The notes: generated from the letters alone by a model not told the origin. Counted from the stretch's first letter, positions 8,514 to 17,792 are shown. The stretch is 64,000 bases of DNA from Olavius sp. associated proteobacterium Delta 1 (GCA_902749685.1 CACVKW010001347.1:32313-96312), one strand, 5' to 3'. Translations and numbers: made by a program.

Positions 8514-9545
8514 ATGATCATCGATTTGCAAAAATTTATAACTGAAGAAAGGCCCTTCTGGAGTGAACTCGAAGGGGTGCTGGATAAGCTCGAGCGAAGA
8601 CCGGAACTCAAGCTGACCCTTGCGCAGCTAGAGCGATTTCATTATCTTTACCAGCGGGCTTCAGCAGATTTGGCTAAGATTAAAACTTTCTCGGCCGAGC
8701 CAAACACCCGCACTTACCTCGAATCAATGGTGGCCAGGGCTTTTGGAGAAATTCACGAATCGCGTGAAAAGCCCCATCGCCTGGCCCCATTGCACTGGTT
8801 TTTTACAACTTTCCCGCAGACGTTTCGCCGCCATATCAAAGCCTTCTGGATCTGTCTGGCAGCCATGCTGGTGGGAAGTCTCTTCGGTGGTTTTGTGCTT
8901 GTGACTGATCCGGACTCCAAACAGGTTCTACTGCCGTTTTCTCACCTGCACGGGGATCCATCCGACAGAGTTGCAAAAGAAGAATCTGCCCAAAATGACC
9001 GATTAAAGGGTGCAAAATCGTCGTTTTCTTCCTATTTAATGACACACAATACAAAGGTCTCCATTTTTACCCTGGCCCTGGGCATGACCTGGGGAATCGG
9101 GACGCTGATTATGCTTTTTTACAATGGGGTGATATTAGGGGCCGTGGCCTTGGATTATGTGCTGGCGGGCGAGACGACCTTCTTAATGGGATGGCTGCTT
9201 CCCCATGGAGCTATTGAAATACCGGCGATAATTTTAGCCGGCCAGGCCGGCCTGGTGCTGGCTGGAGCGCTAATCGGTTGGAGCAAACCCATCTCGTTGA
9301 AAATGAGATTGAGAAAAATAAGCGGCGATTTGGTCACTTTGATTTTCGGGATTGCCATCATGTTGACTTGGGCCGGCATAATTGAGGCTTTTTTTTCACA
9401 GTATCATGAGCCGGTCATCCCATATGCCGTAAAAATCGGGTTTGGCATGCTGGAACTAATGCTGCTGGTGTTGTTTCTGGCAAGATCGGGGAGAGGAGCT
9501 GGAAGCTCCAAGGCGCAGGGCTCAAGGCTCAAGGCGCACGGCTAG
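8514..9545 (+). CDS. Stage II sporulation protein M-like membrane protein
   Basis: 343 residues. A soluble N-terminal segment (1-110) with heptad-like leucines precedes about five or six membrane helices. The SpoIIM signature lies at about 178-265: hydrophobic stretch, NGVILGAV, then LPHGAIEIPAIILAGQAG. SpoIIM-domain proteins occur widely outside spore formers in exactly this MoxR-DUF58-RDD setting; there is no sign of sporulation genes in the window. The final 15 residues (GRGAGSSKAQGSRLKAHG) are low-complexity and arise from an intergenic-type AAGGCTC repeat, so the stop codon may have been displaced by repeat invasion. Confidence 0.85.
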   Translation: MIIDLQKFITEERPFWSELEGVLDKLERRPELKLTLAQLERFHYLYQRASADLAKIKTFSAEPNTRTYLESMVARAFGEIHESREKPHRLAPLHWFFTTFPQTFRRHIKAFWICLAAMLVGSLFGGFVLVTDPDSKQVLLPFSHLHGDPSDRVAKEESAQNDRLKGAKSSFSSYLMTHNTKVSIFTLALGMTWGIGTLIMLFYNGVILGAVALDYVLAGETTFLMGWLLPHGAIEIPAIILAGQAGLVLAGALIGWSKPISLKMRLRKISGDLVTLIFGIAIMLTWAGIIEAFFSQYHEPVIPYAVKIGFGMLELMLLVLFLARSGRGAGSSKAQGSRLKAHG

Positions 9546-9582
9546 AGATGTCAACTATGATCAAATATTTAGGTGTTATACC

Positions 9583-10380
9583 ATGAGTGTCGGCAAAACT
9601 AATTCATTAACCATCAGGACTCCTGAAGGGATTGAATTCTCCCTCCTGCTGGCCGGGCCGATTACCCGGTTTTTGGCCTGGTCGGTTGACTTGCTGGTAA
9701 TCCTGGCCATTAGTAAACTGCTGAATGTAGTGCTCAGCCTTGTTGGGATTCTTAGCCGGGATCTGGCCATGGCAGCCAGCATCCTGGGCTATTTTATGGT
9801 TTCCATTGGTTATGGAATTTGTTTGGAATGGTACTGGCACGGCCAAACACTTGGCAAAAGACTCATGCGCTTAAGGGTAACGGATGTACACGGATTGCAG
9901 TTGCAATTCAGCCAGGTTGTGATTCGCAACCTGCTGCGGTTTGTGGACAGCTTGCCCGCGCTTTATCTTGTCGGCGGGGTGGCCTGCCTGATAAACCGCC
10001 GCGCTCAGCGCTTGGGGGATTTTGCTGCCAATACGATCGTGGTATGGAGTCCGCGGGTTGATGAACCGAATCTGGATCAACTCCTGGAAGGTAAATATAA
10101 TTCATTTCGCAATTACCCGCACCTGGAGGCGCGTCTGCGTCAACATGTATCCCCTTCGGAAGCCCAGGTTGCGCTGCAGGCCTTAATACGGCGGGATGAA
10201 TTTGAACCCCGGGCGCGTGTGGAGCTATTTGAAAGCATTGTTTCCTTTTTTCAAAACATCGTCACCTTTCCGCCGGAAGCCACAGACGGTATCTCAGATG
10301 AACAATATGTTCGCAACATCGTGGATGCGCTTTTCCGACCCAAGGTTTGGGTTAAATCGGGAATGTTGAGTGGAATTTAG
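9583..10380 (+). CDS. RDD family membrane protein
   Basis: 265 residues. The RDD domain covers about residues 18-150: first helix with RFLAWSVDLLV, a second helix pair, the GQTLGKRLMRLRV loop, and the closing INRRAQRLGDFAANT. The C-terminal 110 residues are soluble and charged, an extension not seen in the short RDD protein at the start of the window. It closes the cluster: the next gene is on the opposite strand and converges on it with only 44 bases between. Confidence 0.88.
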   Translation: MSVGKTNSLTIRTPEGIEFSLLLAGPITRFLAWSVDLLVILAISKLLNVVLSLVGILSRDLAMAASILGYFMVSIGYGICLEWYWHGQTLGKRLMRLRVTDVHGLQLQFSQVVIRNLLRFVDSLPALYLVGGVACLINRRAQRLGDFAANTIVVWSPRVDEPNLDQLLEGKYNSFRNYPHLEARLRQHVSPSEAQVALQALIRRDEFEPRARVELFESIVSFFQNIVTFPPEATDGISDEQYVRNIVDALFRPKVWVKSGMLSGI

Positions 10381-10424
10381 ATTGGCAGTTGAAGATGGGT
10401 TATGTTGCAGTTTCTTTGCTTTGT

Positions 10425-12410
10425 TCATCTTTTTCTTACCCAAAACCGGTACATTCCCAAAAATAAATCAGGATGATCCGACTCATACCGGTGCCACAAA
10501 TCCAGGGATATTGCGTCAGGATCGCTAGGATATTTAGATTTATATTGAGCTATTGCATTACTATTTGGTATTTCGAAACCTAAAAATTCAAGACCGATGT
10601 CTGCGATGGCATCTTTTATTTGAATCAGATTAAAACGATGTTCCTGAACATGAAAAAGAAGATCGCGACACATGGATAGACTGTAAAAGTCGGTTAATTC
10701 GGTAATTTTTTTTAACTGAAAGTTTTCATCTGATAAAAGCAAATCCTGACGGAATTTTCTAATATCATCCGCTGAGGAGCCATAGCCTTGGTGCGCAATA
10801 TATTTTCTCGCCTCTTTTATGTGACGCCTAGCAAGTTCACTGTAAAGACCGATATAAAAAAACCCCCCCGAGCTTAATAAACCAGTCAAAATTCGTAGCC
10901 CTTTAATCGGGTCGGAAAGATGATGCAGTACGCCAGTCGACAGGATGACGTCGAAGTGTTTGTCGAAATCACCCAGTTCGAGAATATCGCCATGAGCAAA
11001 TTCTATATTCCCTATTTTCATCTCCTGCACCTTGCGCATAGCATATGTCAAAGAGCGTTTACTGATGTCAAGCGCCAGTATTTTTGCATTGGTGTATCGC
11101 ATTGCGCAAACCACAGCCTGTCGTCCCGTGCCACAGCCTGCGATTAGAATCCTTGGCGAATCAGGAATACTTACTCCAATCTTTTCTAATTGCGGGAAAA
11201 GTTTAACGATTGCGTCTGCCAGCTTGCGTGCTTTAATATGCGGGGCAGTAATCCAGCGCGGATAGGGGTTTTCTTCATACTGATTTCGGACGGCTTGCGA
11301 AACTTTATCCGCCACGTTGGTCAAGGGATTTATTTCCGTTATCAACGCCACTTCTATTGCCGGTTCAGCAAGTTGCCTCTGTACTAACAGGTTAAAATCC
11401 GGATTCCCTTCTATTTCCGATATTGCGATAATTTTGCTTCTAAGATTTTCATAGCTGCAGAGCGGCGCATATGCTGCCAGCAGTGAGAGGATAAAAACCG
11501 GATTGAAATGCCCGGAAGCCATGCCGGTTGTAGAACGGCGGTATAAATTATCGATCCAAATTTTTTCTTCTTCTGACTTAAAATAGACATACTCATTTAT
11601 AAAGCATTGATGAGCCAATGAAATGCAGAATTTTGATATGTTTTTATCGATACCCCCGGCAGTTTTGTTAGCAACTGCTAAGCGGGACAATATTTTTCTA
11701 ATGCCAGTTAGCAGTTTTTCTATCAATGGATCCACTACAATATCGATTGTCAACAGTCCGGTCAAAAAAGGATCGTTAAGGACATGAAATGCTGAACTGT
11801 TTTTATCGTTGTTAAAAATTGACTCCAGTTTATCATGCTTCAATAACTCAAAAAGCGATGAAAAGCCTGTCTGCTGTTTAACAAGTGCAATTAAATGATT
11901 CGAAACCAGACCGAGATGAATATCTTCTTTGGCTAGACATTTTTTATAGTCATCTTTAAAGTGAGAAGACTCAGCTAGAGGGATTTTGCTCAACGCCTTG
12001 ATAAAGTTTTGCCAGTAGACACCATTGGATGGATTGAGCGTAAGCGTTTTTCTAAAACAGGCAACAGCCTGGCCCGGCCGGTCTAGTTGAATCAGGGCAT
12101 GGCCCATATTATGGTACGCGCCGGTTAAATCAGGCTTAAGTTTGATAGCCTTCCTGTAATAGTTTATGGCATCTTCCGGCCTAGCCATATAATTATGCGC
12201 AACAGCGATATTATAATATAATTCAAAGTCCGTGGGATCTAGTGCGGCTGCCTCTTGATAAAAATTGATAGCTTTATCGTAATGGCCCAGGTTAAAAGCA
12301 TTTATGGCACTGTTTACAAAGTTGCCGAATTTGTCCTGGTCGGAACCGGAAAATGAAGTCAGCCCAATAGATGTGTTCAGGCTTTTTCGATTATTAATGG
12401 ATTTCTCCAT
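10425..12410 (-). CDS. TPR repeat and SAM-dependent methyltransferase fusion protein
   Basis: 661 residues. Residues about 28-150 hold at least three TPR units (AINFYQEAAALDPTDFE, AINYYRKAIKLKPDL, AVACFRKTLTLNPSN). Residues about 160-395 have no motif that I recognise. Residues about 420-545 form a class I methyltransferase: motif I ILIAGCGTGRQ, an acidic residue at the end of strand 2 (LALDISKRS), HGDILEL, and VILSTGVLHHL. Similar TPR-methyltransferase proteins act on proteins or glycans, but the substrate here is unknown. It is a single-gene unit on the minus strand between two plus-strand clusters. Confidence 0.8.
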   Translation of the reverse strand: MEKSINNRKSLNTSIGLTSFSGSDQDKFGNFVNSAINAFNLGHYDKAINFYQEAAALDPTDFELYYNIAVAHNYMARPEDAINYYRKAIKLKPDLTGAYHNMGHALIQLDRPGQAVACFRKTLTLNPSNGVYWQNFIKALSKIPLAESSHFKDDYKKCLAKEDIHLGLVSNHLIALVKQQTGFSSLFELLKHDKLESIFNNDKNSSAFHVLNDPFLTGLLTIDIVVDPLIEKLLTGIRKILSRLAVANKTAGGIDKNISKFCISLAHQCFINEYVYFKSEEEKIWIDNLYRRSTTGMASGHFNPVFILSLLAAYAPLCSYENLRSKIIAISEIEGNPDFNLLVQRQLAEPAIEVALITEINPLTNVADKVSQAVRNQYEENPYPRWITAPHIKARKLADAIVKLFPQLEKIGVSIPDSPRILIAGCGTGRQAVVCAMRYTNAKILALDISKRSLTYAMRKVQEMKIGNIEFAHGDILELGDFDKHFDVILSTGVLHHLSDPIKGLRILTGLLSSGGFFYIGLYSELARRHIKEARKYIAHQGYGSSADDIRKFRQDLLLSDENFQLKKITELTDFYSLSMCRDLLFHVQEHRFNLIQIKDAIADIGLEFLGFEIPNSNAIAQYKSKYPSDPDAISLDLWHRYESDHPDLFLGMYRFWVRKR

Positions 12411-12754
12411 CTTTCAATTTTGATCTGCTGTTTTTGGGGTGTTCAAGTTCAATGTAGCGGAATTGCCATCACTCTGAATATAATAACATAATACCTGAAT
12501 ATAGCAGCAAAATTCGGTTATGGATAAAATTGAATGGGTGTATCGTTATTTGATTCAAATCTAATGCTTGCAATTTTGTATCAATTTGCAATAAATTAGA
12601 GTATCGAAATTCTGAATTTATAAGGCGATTTTCTTTGTTTGTATGATTTTGGCCATTAAAAATTCGTGGTTTCAATCAGCGTTCTATATTATTGCGTAGG
12701 CTAGGTAAATTAGCTCAATAGCAGCGGAATCTTTGTTAACAGGTAGCAGCATCC
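12411..12754. other. Intergenic region between divergent TPR-methyltransferase and der
   Basis: 344 bases, AT-rich, holding the promoters for two divergent genes. A short direct repeat CTGAATATA occurs twice (near 12474 and 12496). I see no RNA gene, terminator or convincing ORF. Confidence 0.5.
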
Positions 12755-14116
12755 ATGAAACCAATTATTGCCATTGTCGGTCGCCCCAATGTGGGAAAAT
12801 CTACATTGTTTAACCGTATTACCCGCAGCAAAGATGCGCTGGTGGACGATTTTCCGGGAGTCACCCGGGATCGGCATTACGGAGATGCCAGCTGGAATGA
12901 TATTGAATTTACTCTGGTGGACACCGGCGGATTCACCGAGGGGAATGATTTTGCAGAGGAGATTCGTTTCCAGGTCCACCTGGCAATTGCCGATGCGGAT
13001 GTGATCGTCTTGTTGTTGGACGGCAAGGAAGGGATCTCACCGTTTGATCAGGATGTCATCGATATTCTGCGTACCGTTGACAAACCGATATTTTTCGCGG
13101 TTAATAAAATCGACGGTGCCGAGCAGGAGGTGATGCTCTCTGATTTTTATCAATTGGGAATTGACGATCTTTACCCGCTGTCTGCCGAGCATCGCTATGG
13201 TTTTAACGATCTGCTTGATGGTATTGTTGATTCTCTGAGCGAATTTGCCGTTGAACCGACTTCGGACAGTGACCCGGACATGATTAAACTGGCTGTTGTC
13301 GGCCGGCCGAATGTCGGCAAATCATCTTTGATCAACCGCGTTCTGGGTGAAAAACGTCTGCTGGTCAGTGATATTCCCGGCACGACCCGGGATGCCATCG
13401 ATTCGGTATGTAAACTAAATGGAAAATCTTACCTTCTGGTGGATACGGCCGGAATTCGCCGCAAAGGCAAGGTGTCCCAAAAACTTGAAAAATTTTCCAT
13501 CATCAAAGCATTAAGAAGCCTGGATCGCTGTGATGTGGCATTGATCGTGATGGACGCCGAGGAGGGGGTCACCGACCAGGATATCGCCGTAGCCGGTTAT
13601 GCCTATGATCGCGGCTGCGGCTGTATTTTGCTGCTGAACAAATGGGACCTGGTAGACAAGGACAGCAAGACCGTCAAAGTGTATTATGAGCGTTTAAGGA
13701 ATCAGGCCAAGTTTCTCGGCTTTGCGCCGGCCATAACCTTATCGGCTTTGACCGGTCAACGGGTCAGCAAAGTTTTTAAACTGGTGGATGAGGTCTTTGG
13801 CCAGTATCAACGGCGTATCGGAACCGGCCAGCTAAACAAAATCTTTGAGCAGGCGATAGCGAAAAATGAACCTTCTTTGCATCGGGGAAGGCGCATTAAA
13901 TTTTACTATGCCGCTCAGACTTCCACCAAACCTCCCACCATCGTTTGTTTTGTCAATTACCCGCAAGCTGTCCATTTTTCCTATAAAAGGTACCTGATCA
14001 ACCAATTGCGGGAAAAAGCCGGTCTGGAAAGCACACCGATACGACTCATTCTGCGCCAGAGGGAAGGAAAAAGAAAAAAGGCGGAAGTCGGAAGGCGGAA
14101 GTCGGGAAAAAAATGA
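12755..14116 (+). CDS. der: Ribosome-associated GTPase Der (EngA)
   Basis: 453 residues, the family's usual length. Two tandem GTPase domains are present. The first has G1 GRPNVGKST (8-16), G3 DTGG and G4 NKID. The second has G1 GRPNVGKSS near 184-192, G3 DTAGIRRKGK and G4 NKWDLV. A KH-like C-terminal domain follows (about 350-440). Der assists 50S subunit assembly in the cytoplasm. The tail KRKKAEVGRRKSGKK is basic and partly repeat-derived. The gene is followed by rarA. Confidence 0.97.
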   Translation: MKPIIAIVGRPNVGKSTLFNRITRSKDALVDDFPGVTRDRHYGDASWNDIEFTLVDTGGFTEGNDFAEEIRFQVHLAIADADVIVLLLDGKEGISPFDQDVIDILRTVDKPIFFAVNKIDGAEQEVMLSDFYQLGIDDLYPLSAEHRYGFNDLLDGIVDSLSEFAVEPTSDSDPDMIKLAVVGRPNVGKSSLINRVLGEKRLLVSDIPGTTRDAIDSVCKLNGKSYLLVDTAGIRRKGKVSQKLEKFSIIKALRSLDRCDVALIVMDAEEGVTDQDIAVAGYAYDRGCGCILLLNKWDLVDKDSKTVKVYYERLRNQAKFLGFAPAITLSALTGQRVSKVFKLVDEVFGQYQRRIGTGQLNKIFEQAIAKNEPSLHRGRRIKFYYAAQTSTKPPTIVCFVNYPQAVHFSYKRYLINQLREKAGLESTPIRLILRQREGKRKKAEVGRRKSGKK

Positions 14117-14190
14117 CGGCAAAGCGAATACAATAAAGAACTAAATCCGGATCCATCGGCGCAGCGCTATAGGCCCCGGGGCATCACCGT

Positions 14191-14233
14191 TTGTTTGCCG
14201 GAGGCAAACAACACTTAAATTCCGAAGGAATTT
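14191..14233 (+). promoter_or_regulatory. Two small hairpins in front of rarA, the second covering its ribosome binding site
   Basis: The first stem is TTGTTTGCC/GGCAAACAA (14191-14211, loop GGA). The second is AAATTCC-GAA-GGAATTT (14217-14233), which contains the GAAGGA ribosome binding site of rarA four bases before the ATG at 14238. Folding would mask the site, so translation could be structure-dependent. No regulator is implied by the sequence alone. Confidence 0.4.
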
Positions 14234-14237
14234 AATT

Positions 14238-15614
14238 ATGGACATATTTGATTATCACGCTCAAAAAGCAGCGGACTCGGGGCGACCCCTGGCCGAGCGC
14301 ATGCGGCCCGGCAACCTTGATGAGTTTATCGGGCAATTGAATGTGGTGGGGGAGGGGACGTTAATTCGCAACGCTGTTGAGCAGGATCGAATTTTTTCCA
14401 TGATTCTCTGGGGACCGCCGGGATGCGGTAAGACCACTCTGTCACGTATCATCGCGGCAGAAACCCGTTCCCATTTTGTTCATTTTTCTGCGGTGCTGTC
14501 CGGCGTCAAAGAAATACGGGCCGTAATAGCGGAGGCTCAAAATCAGCAAAAGCTTTATCGAAAACGAACGATACTTTTTGTTGATGAAATTCACCGTTTC
14601 AACAAGGTCCAGCAGGATGCATTTTTACATCACGTGGAAAGTGGGATGATCACTTTGATTGGTGCCACCACTGAGAATCCCTCCTTTGAGGTAATAGCTC
14701 CGCTGCTTTCCCGTTGCCGGGTTATCACGCTGGGAATGCTCACCACCGATGACATTGCTGCTATCATTAGCAGTGCTTTGAAGGATCCGGAAAGGGGAAT
14801 TGGAAGTCTGAATCTTGCGCTGGAGCCCGATGCCCTGTCCTACCTGATCGGCATTGCGGACGGTGATGCTCGCGTGGCCTTGAACAGTCTTGAGATTGCC
14901 AGTTCGCTGGTGGCAAAAACAAATCAATTATCCGAAAAGGGGGCGTCTTTATCCATTTCACTAAAAGATCTCGAACGCACCCTTCAAAAAAAGGCCCTCG
15001 TATATGATAAATACGGTGAAGCGCATTACAATATCATATCCGCTTTTCATAAAAGCTTAAGGGGCAGCGATCCGGATGCTGCTCTCTACTGGCTTGAAAG
15101 GATGTTCGCGGCCGGTGAGGATCCTTTTTACATTGCCCGCCGAATGGTGCGATTTGCTTCAGAAGACATCGGCAATGCAGACCCTCAGGCGCTGAATGTC
15201 GCCATGAATGCCATGCAGGCGTTTAAATTTTTAGGACACCCGGAAGGAGAACTGGCCGTTGCCCAGGCGGCTGTATATCTGGCTACCGCCCCTAAGAGCA
15301 ACAGCATTTATGCCGCCTACGGCAGGGTACAGCAGGTGGTTAAAAAAGCCGGTTCACTGCCGGTGCCTTTTCACATCCGCAATGCTCCCACCCGTCTGAT
15401 GAAAGAGCTGGGTTATGGCAAGGAATACAAATATGCCCATAATTATAAAGATGCATTTATTGCCCAGGATTACTTGCCGGAAAAGCTCAAAGGCCAGGTG
15501 TTTTACACGCCCAGCGGACGCGGTTATGAAAAAATCGTCAAAGAGCGTTTGGATAAATGGCGGCGCTTGAAAAATAAACAGACGCAGACCCAAAAAGACC
15601 CTGATCAAATTTGA
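14238..15614 (+). CDS. rarA: Replication-associated recombination protein A (RarA/MgsA) AAA+ ATPase
   Basis: 458 residues, typical length. Walker A is GPPGCGKTT (59-67), Walker B LFVDEIHRFNKVQQDAFL, and sensor 1 is in the IGATTENPSFE strand, with RCR as arginine finger. The C-terminal tetramerisation domain begins with SAFHKSLRGSDPDAALYWLERM, a hallmark of the family. RarA is a clamp-loader-related helicase-like ATPase acting at stalled replication forks. The start at ATG 14238 is supported by a GAAGGA site inside a hairpin. Confidence 0.95.
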   Translation: MDIFDYHAQKAADSGRPLAERMRPGNLDEFIGQLNVVGEGTLIRNAVEQDRIFSMILWGPPGCGKTTLSRIIAAETRSHFVHFSAVLSGVKEIRAVIAEAQNQQKLYRKRTILFVDEIHRFNKVQQDAFLHHVESGMITLIGATTENPSFEVIAPLLSRCRVITLGMLTTDDIAAIISSALKDPERGIGSLNLALEPDALSYLIGIADGDARVALNSLEIASSLVAKTNQLSEKGASLSISLKDLERTLQKKALVYDKYGEAHYNIISAFHKSLRGSDPDAALYWLERMFAAGEDPFYIARRMVRFASEDIGNADPQALNVAMNAMQAFKFLGHPEGELAVAQAAVYLATAPKSNSIYAAYGRVQQVVKKAGSLPVPFHIRNAPTRLMKELGYGKEYKYAHNYKDAFIAQDYLPEKLKGQVFYTPSGRGYEKIVKERLDKWRRLKNKQTQTQKDPDQI

Positions 15615-16005
15615 TTTTTTCGAAAATTACCTAGTAATTCAAGATCACCAAAACACCAAGCACCAAAAACCAATAATCAAACAAATCCCAAAAATTCAAA
15701 TCCAAAATTCCAAACCATTGTGCGGTCTGCAGCGATGCCCAATAGTATTCTCACCCTCGGCCAGGTTTGCGGTCGGATATAATTGCGGTGCATGTTTTGG
15801 TCATTGGATATTGAGATATGTAATTTATTTGTAATTTGATGCTTGAAATTTGGGATTTTATTGCCCCAAAAAATCTTCGGATGCAGGTGTTTATGACTAA
15901 TTTTAAAGATGGCCGACCAGATTTTGCCCTTCCATTGACCTTGATTCCATATTCATGATATAGGAATCCCTTTTAAATCCTAAAATGAAGAAGGAGGAAT
16001 TGACC
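15615..16005. repeat. Gap with imperfect long inverted repeat
   Basis: 391 bases between rarA and the thiolase. Left arm about 15644-15715 (ACCAAGCACCAAAAACC, AATCAAACAAATCCC) and right arm about 15794-15860 (TTTGGTCATTGG, TTTGTAATTTGATGC) are imperfect reverse complements around an 80-base centre. The thiolase ribosome binding site GAAGGAGGAATTGACC lies at the 3' end. No coding sequence is evident. Confidence 0.55.
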
Positions 16006-17292
16006 ATGAAAGAGGTCGTTATCGTCAGCGGTTCGCGCACAGCCATTGGTAATTTTGGTGGCGAACTAATGAAGGTGCCGGTAGTTGAATTGGGTGCTAT
16101 CGTGATGAAGGATGTATTGAAAAAGGCAAATTTGAGACCGGTGGCCAACGCGGCCATGATGGAAGCTGCACCGGATAAACTAAAAGATCAGGGGTTAATT
16201 GATCTAGAAAAAAAATCCTATGATTGGAGTGATGATGCGGCTGAGGTCGCCATCGACGAAGTTATCATGGGCAATGTCCTCCAGACAGCCCAGGGGCAGA
16301 ACCCGGCCCGACAGGCAATGATCGCGGGAGGGCTGCCAAAAGAGACTCCGGCGATCACCATCAACAAGGTGTGTGGCTCAGGGCTCAAAGCCATTGCCCT
16401 TGGAGCATCCGCTATTATGACCGGATCGGCCGATGTGATCATGGCCGGCGGACAGGAAAATATGAGCCAGGTGCCCATGGCATTACCCAAGGCACGCTGG
16501 GGGCACAGGATGGAGTTAACCGGTGTCGGGGATATCTATGACCTGATGGTATTCGATGGGCTTTATGAAATTTTCTACGGTTACCACATGGGGGTGACTG
16601 CTGAAAACATTGCTTCGATGTACGCCATCAGCCGGCAGGAACAGGATGAACTGGGAGTTTTGAGCCATACTCGGGCTAGAACAGCCATGAATGAAGGACT
16701 GTTCGCACAGGAGATCGCCCCGGTGGTTATCAAATCCCGTAAGGGGGATACCGTTTTTGATACGGATGAGCGCCCCATGGACACTGATTTGGAAAAGATG
16801 GGAAAATTAAAACCGGCGTTTAAAAAAGATGGCTCGGTTACGGCCGGCAACGCCTCGGGGATCAATGATGCTGCCGCTGCAGTTTTATTGATGAGTGCCG
16901 ATAAAGCCCGGGAGCTTGGACTCGAGGCGCTGGTCAAGATCAAGGCATTTGCCTCCGGCGGGGTAGATCCGGCATACATGGGATTGGGCCCGGTGCCGGC
17001 TATTAGAAAGGCACTAAAAATTGCCGGTATGACGTTAAATGATATTGATATGATTGAGCTTAACGAGGCCTTTGCGGCCCAGGCCATCGGCTGCCTGCGG
17101 GAACTTGGACTTGAAAATGACCGACCCAATGAGCTTGGCAGCGGTATATCCCTCGGACATCCCATCGGCTGCACCGGTGCACGCCAAATGGTCACCGGAA
17201 TGAATCATATGCAGCGCAAGGGCTACAATACCGGCCTTATCAGCATGTGTATCGGCGGCGGTATGGGGATGGCGATGATTGTGGAAAGGTAG
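16006..17292 (+). CDS. Thiolase family acetyl-CoA acyltransferase with an N-terminal insert
   Basis: 428 residues from ATG 16006, placed 6 bases after a strong AAGGAGG; an in-frame ATG at 15985 precedes that site and is unlikely. The nucleophile is Cys123 (NKVCGSGLKA), with the NEAFAAQ motif, the GHPIGCTGAR histidine and the second cysteine in CIGGGMGMA all present, so the enzyme should be active. It condenses or cleaves acetoacetyl-CoA or longer 3-ketoacyl-CoA. The nucleophile usually lies near residue 88-90; here an extra ~34 residues between residues 45 and 82 push it downstream. The gene stands alone with repeat-rich flanks, so the pathway (fatty acid oxidation or acetyl-CoA metabolism) is not fixed by context. 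Confidence 0.9.
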   Translation: MKEVVIVSGSRTAIGNFGGELMKVPVVELGAIVMKDVLKKANLRPVANAAMMEAAPDKLKDQGLIDLEKKSYDWSDDAAEVAIDEVIMGNVLQTAQGQNPARQAMIAGGLPKETPAITINKVCGSGLKAIALGASAIMTGSADVIMAGGQENMSQVPMALPKARWGHRMELTGVGDIYDLMVFDGLYEIFYGYHMGVTAENIASMYAISRQEQDELGVLSHTRARTAMNEGLFAQEIAPVVIKSRKGDTVFDTDERPMDTDLEKMGKLKPAFKKDGSVTAGNASGINDAAAAVLLMSADKARELGLEALVKIKAFASGGVDPAYMGLGPVPAIRKALKIAGMTLNDIDMIELNEAFAAQAIGCLRELGLENDRPNELGSGISLGHPIGCTGARQMVTGMNHMQRKGYNTGLISMCIGGGMGMAMIVER

Positions 17293-17792
17293 GTTCAGAG
17301 GGCCAGTGTTCAGAGGTTCAGGGTTGAGAGGTTCAAGGCATTGCGAATTTGTATGAAAAAGCGAATATCGAATACTGAATATTGAATCCGCCAGAGGCGG
17401 CCAAGTGTCGCAGGAATGTATTGTATCTATTTAATAAAAAAAGGACTGAGCAAAGCGAAACCACTCTTCGGTATTTTCCAGTTCGATATTCGAAATTCTG
17501 CGGTTCGCTTTTCTGAGGATTCTATCTTTCATCCTTGAACCCCGAACGCTTATCCCGGAACTTTTTTATCATTTTATCCTTTACTTAATTCGCAATTATT
17601 GTTAATAATTATTTGAATTTATCAAAAATTTGACGGACCCAAAAATATAGATCTTAGCGGAATAATTCAGCGGTCTGATGCGTGGTGAGCGGGGTAACAA
17701 TTCAGTGTATTACCGAGTTGATATTTTTTGACAATCATGCGGCCAGCAGGCGGGAATTTTTACCAATGGGGGTGCTGAAGGAGGAAACGAGA
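17293..17792. repeat. Repeat-rich 500-base gap with a palindromic element
   Basis: It starts with degenerate GTTCAGAGG units (17293-17335). An inverted repeat follows: 17356-17386 (AAAAAGCGAATATCGAATAC) pairs with 17482-17512 (TTCGATATTCGAAATTC...CGCTTTT), with the hairpin CCGCCAGAGGCGG inside the loop. The remaining ~250 bases are AT-rich. No gene is supported; an upstream in-frame extension of the next small gene to 17682 lacks a ribosome binding site. Confidence 0.6.

Noticed and set aside
8514..9545. Sporulation function implied by SpoIIM
   Set aside because: SpoIIM-domain proteins are common in non-sporulating bacteria next to MoxR/DUF58, and no other sporulation gene is present.
16581..17195. 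Long antisense frame (204 codons) over the thiolase gene
   Set aside because: It is the mirror of a strongly conserved thiolase, its Ser/Ala/Pro-rich composition is what codon bias gives on the opposite strand, and no ribosome binding site or motif supports it.
17682..17792. 37-codon extension of the 52-residue membrane protein
   Set aside because: The perfect ribosome binding site lies inside this extension, directly before ATG 17793.
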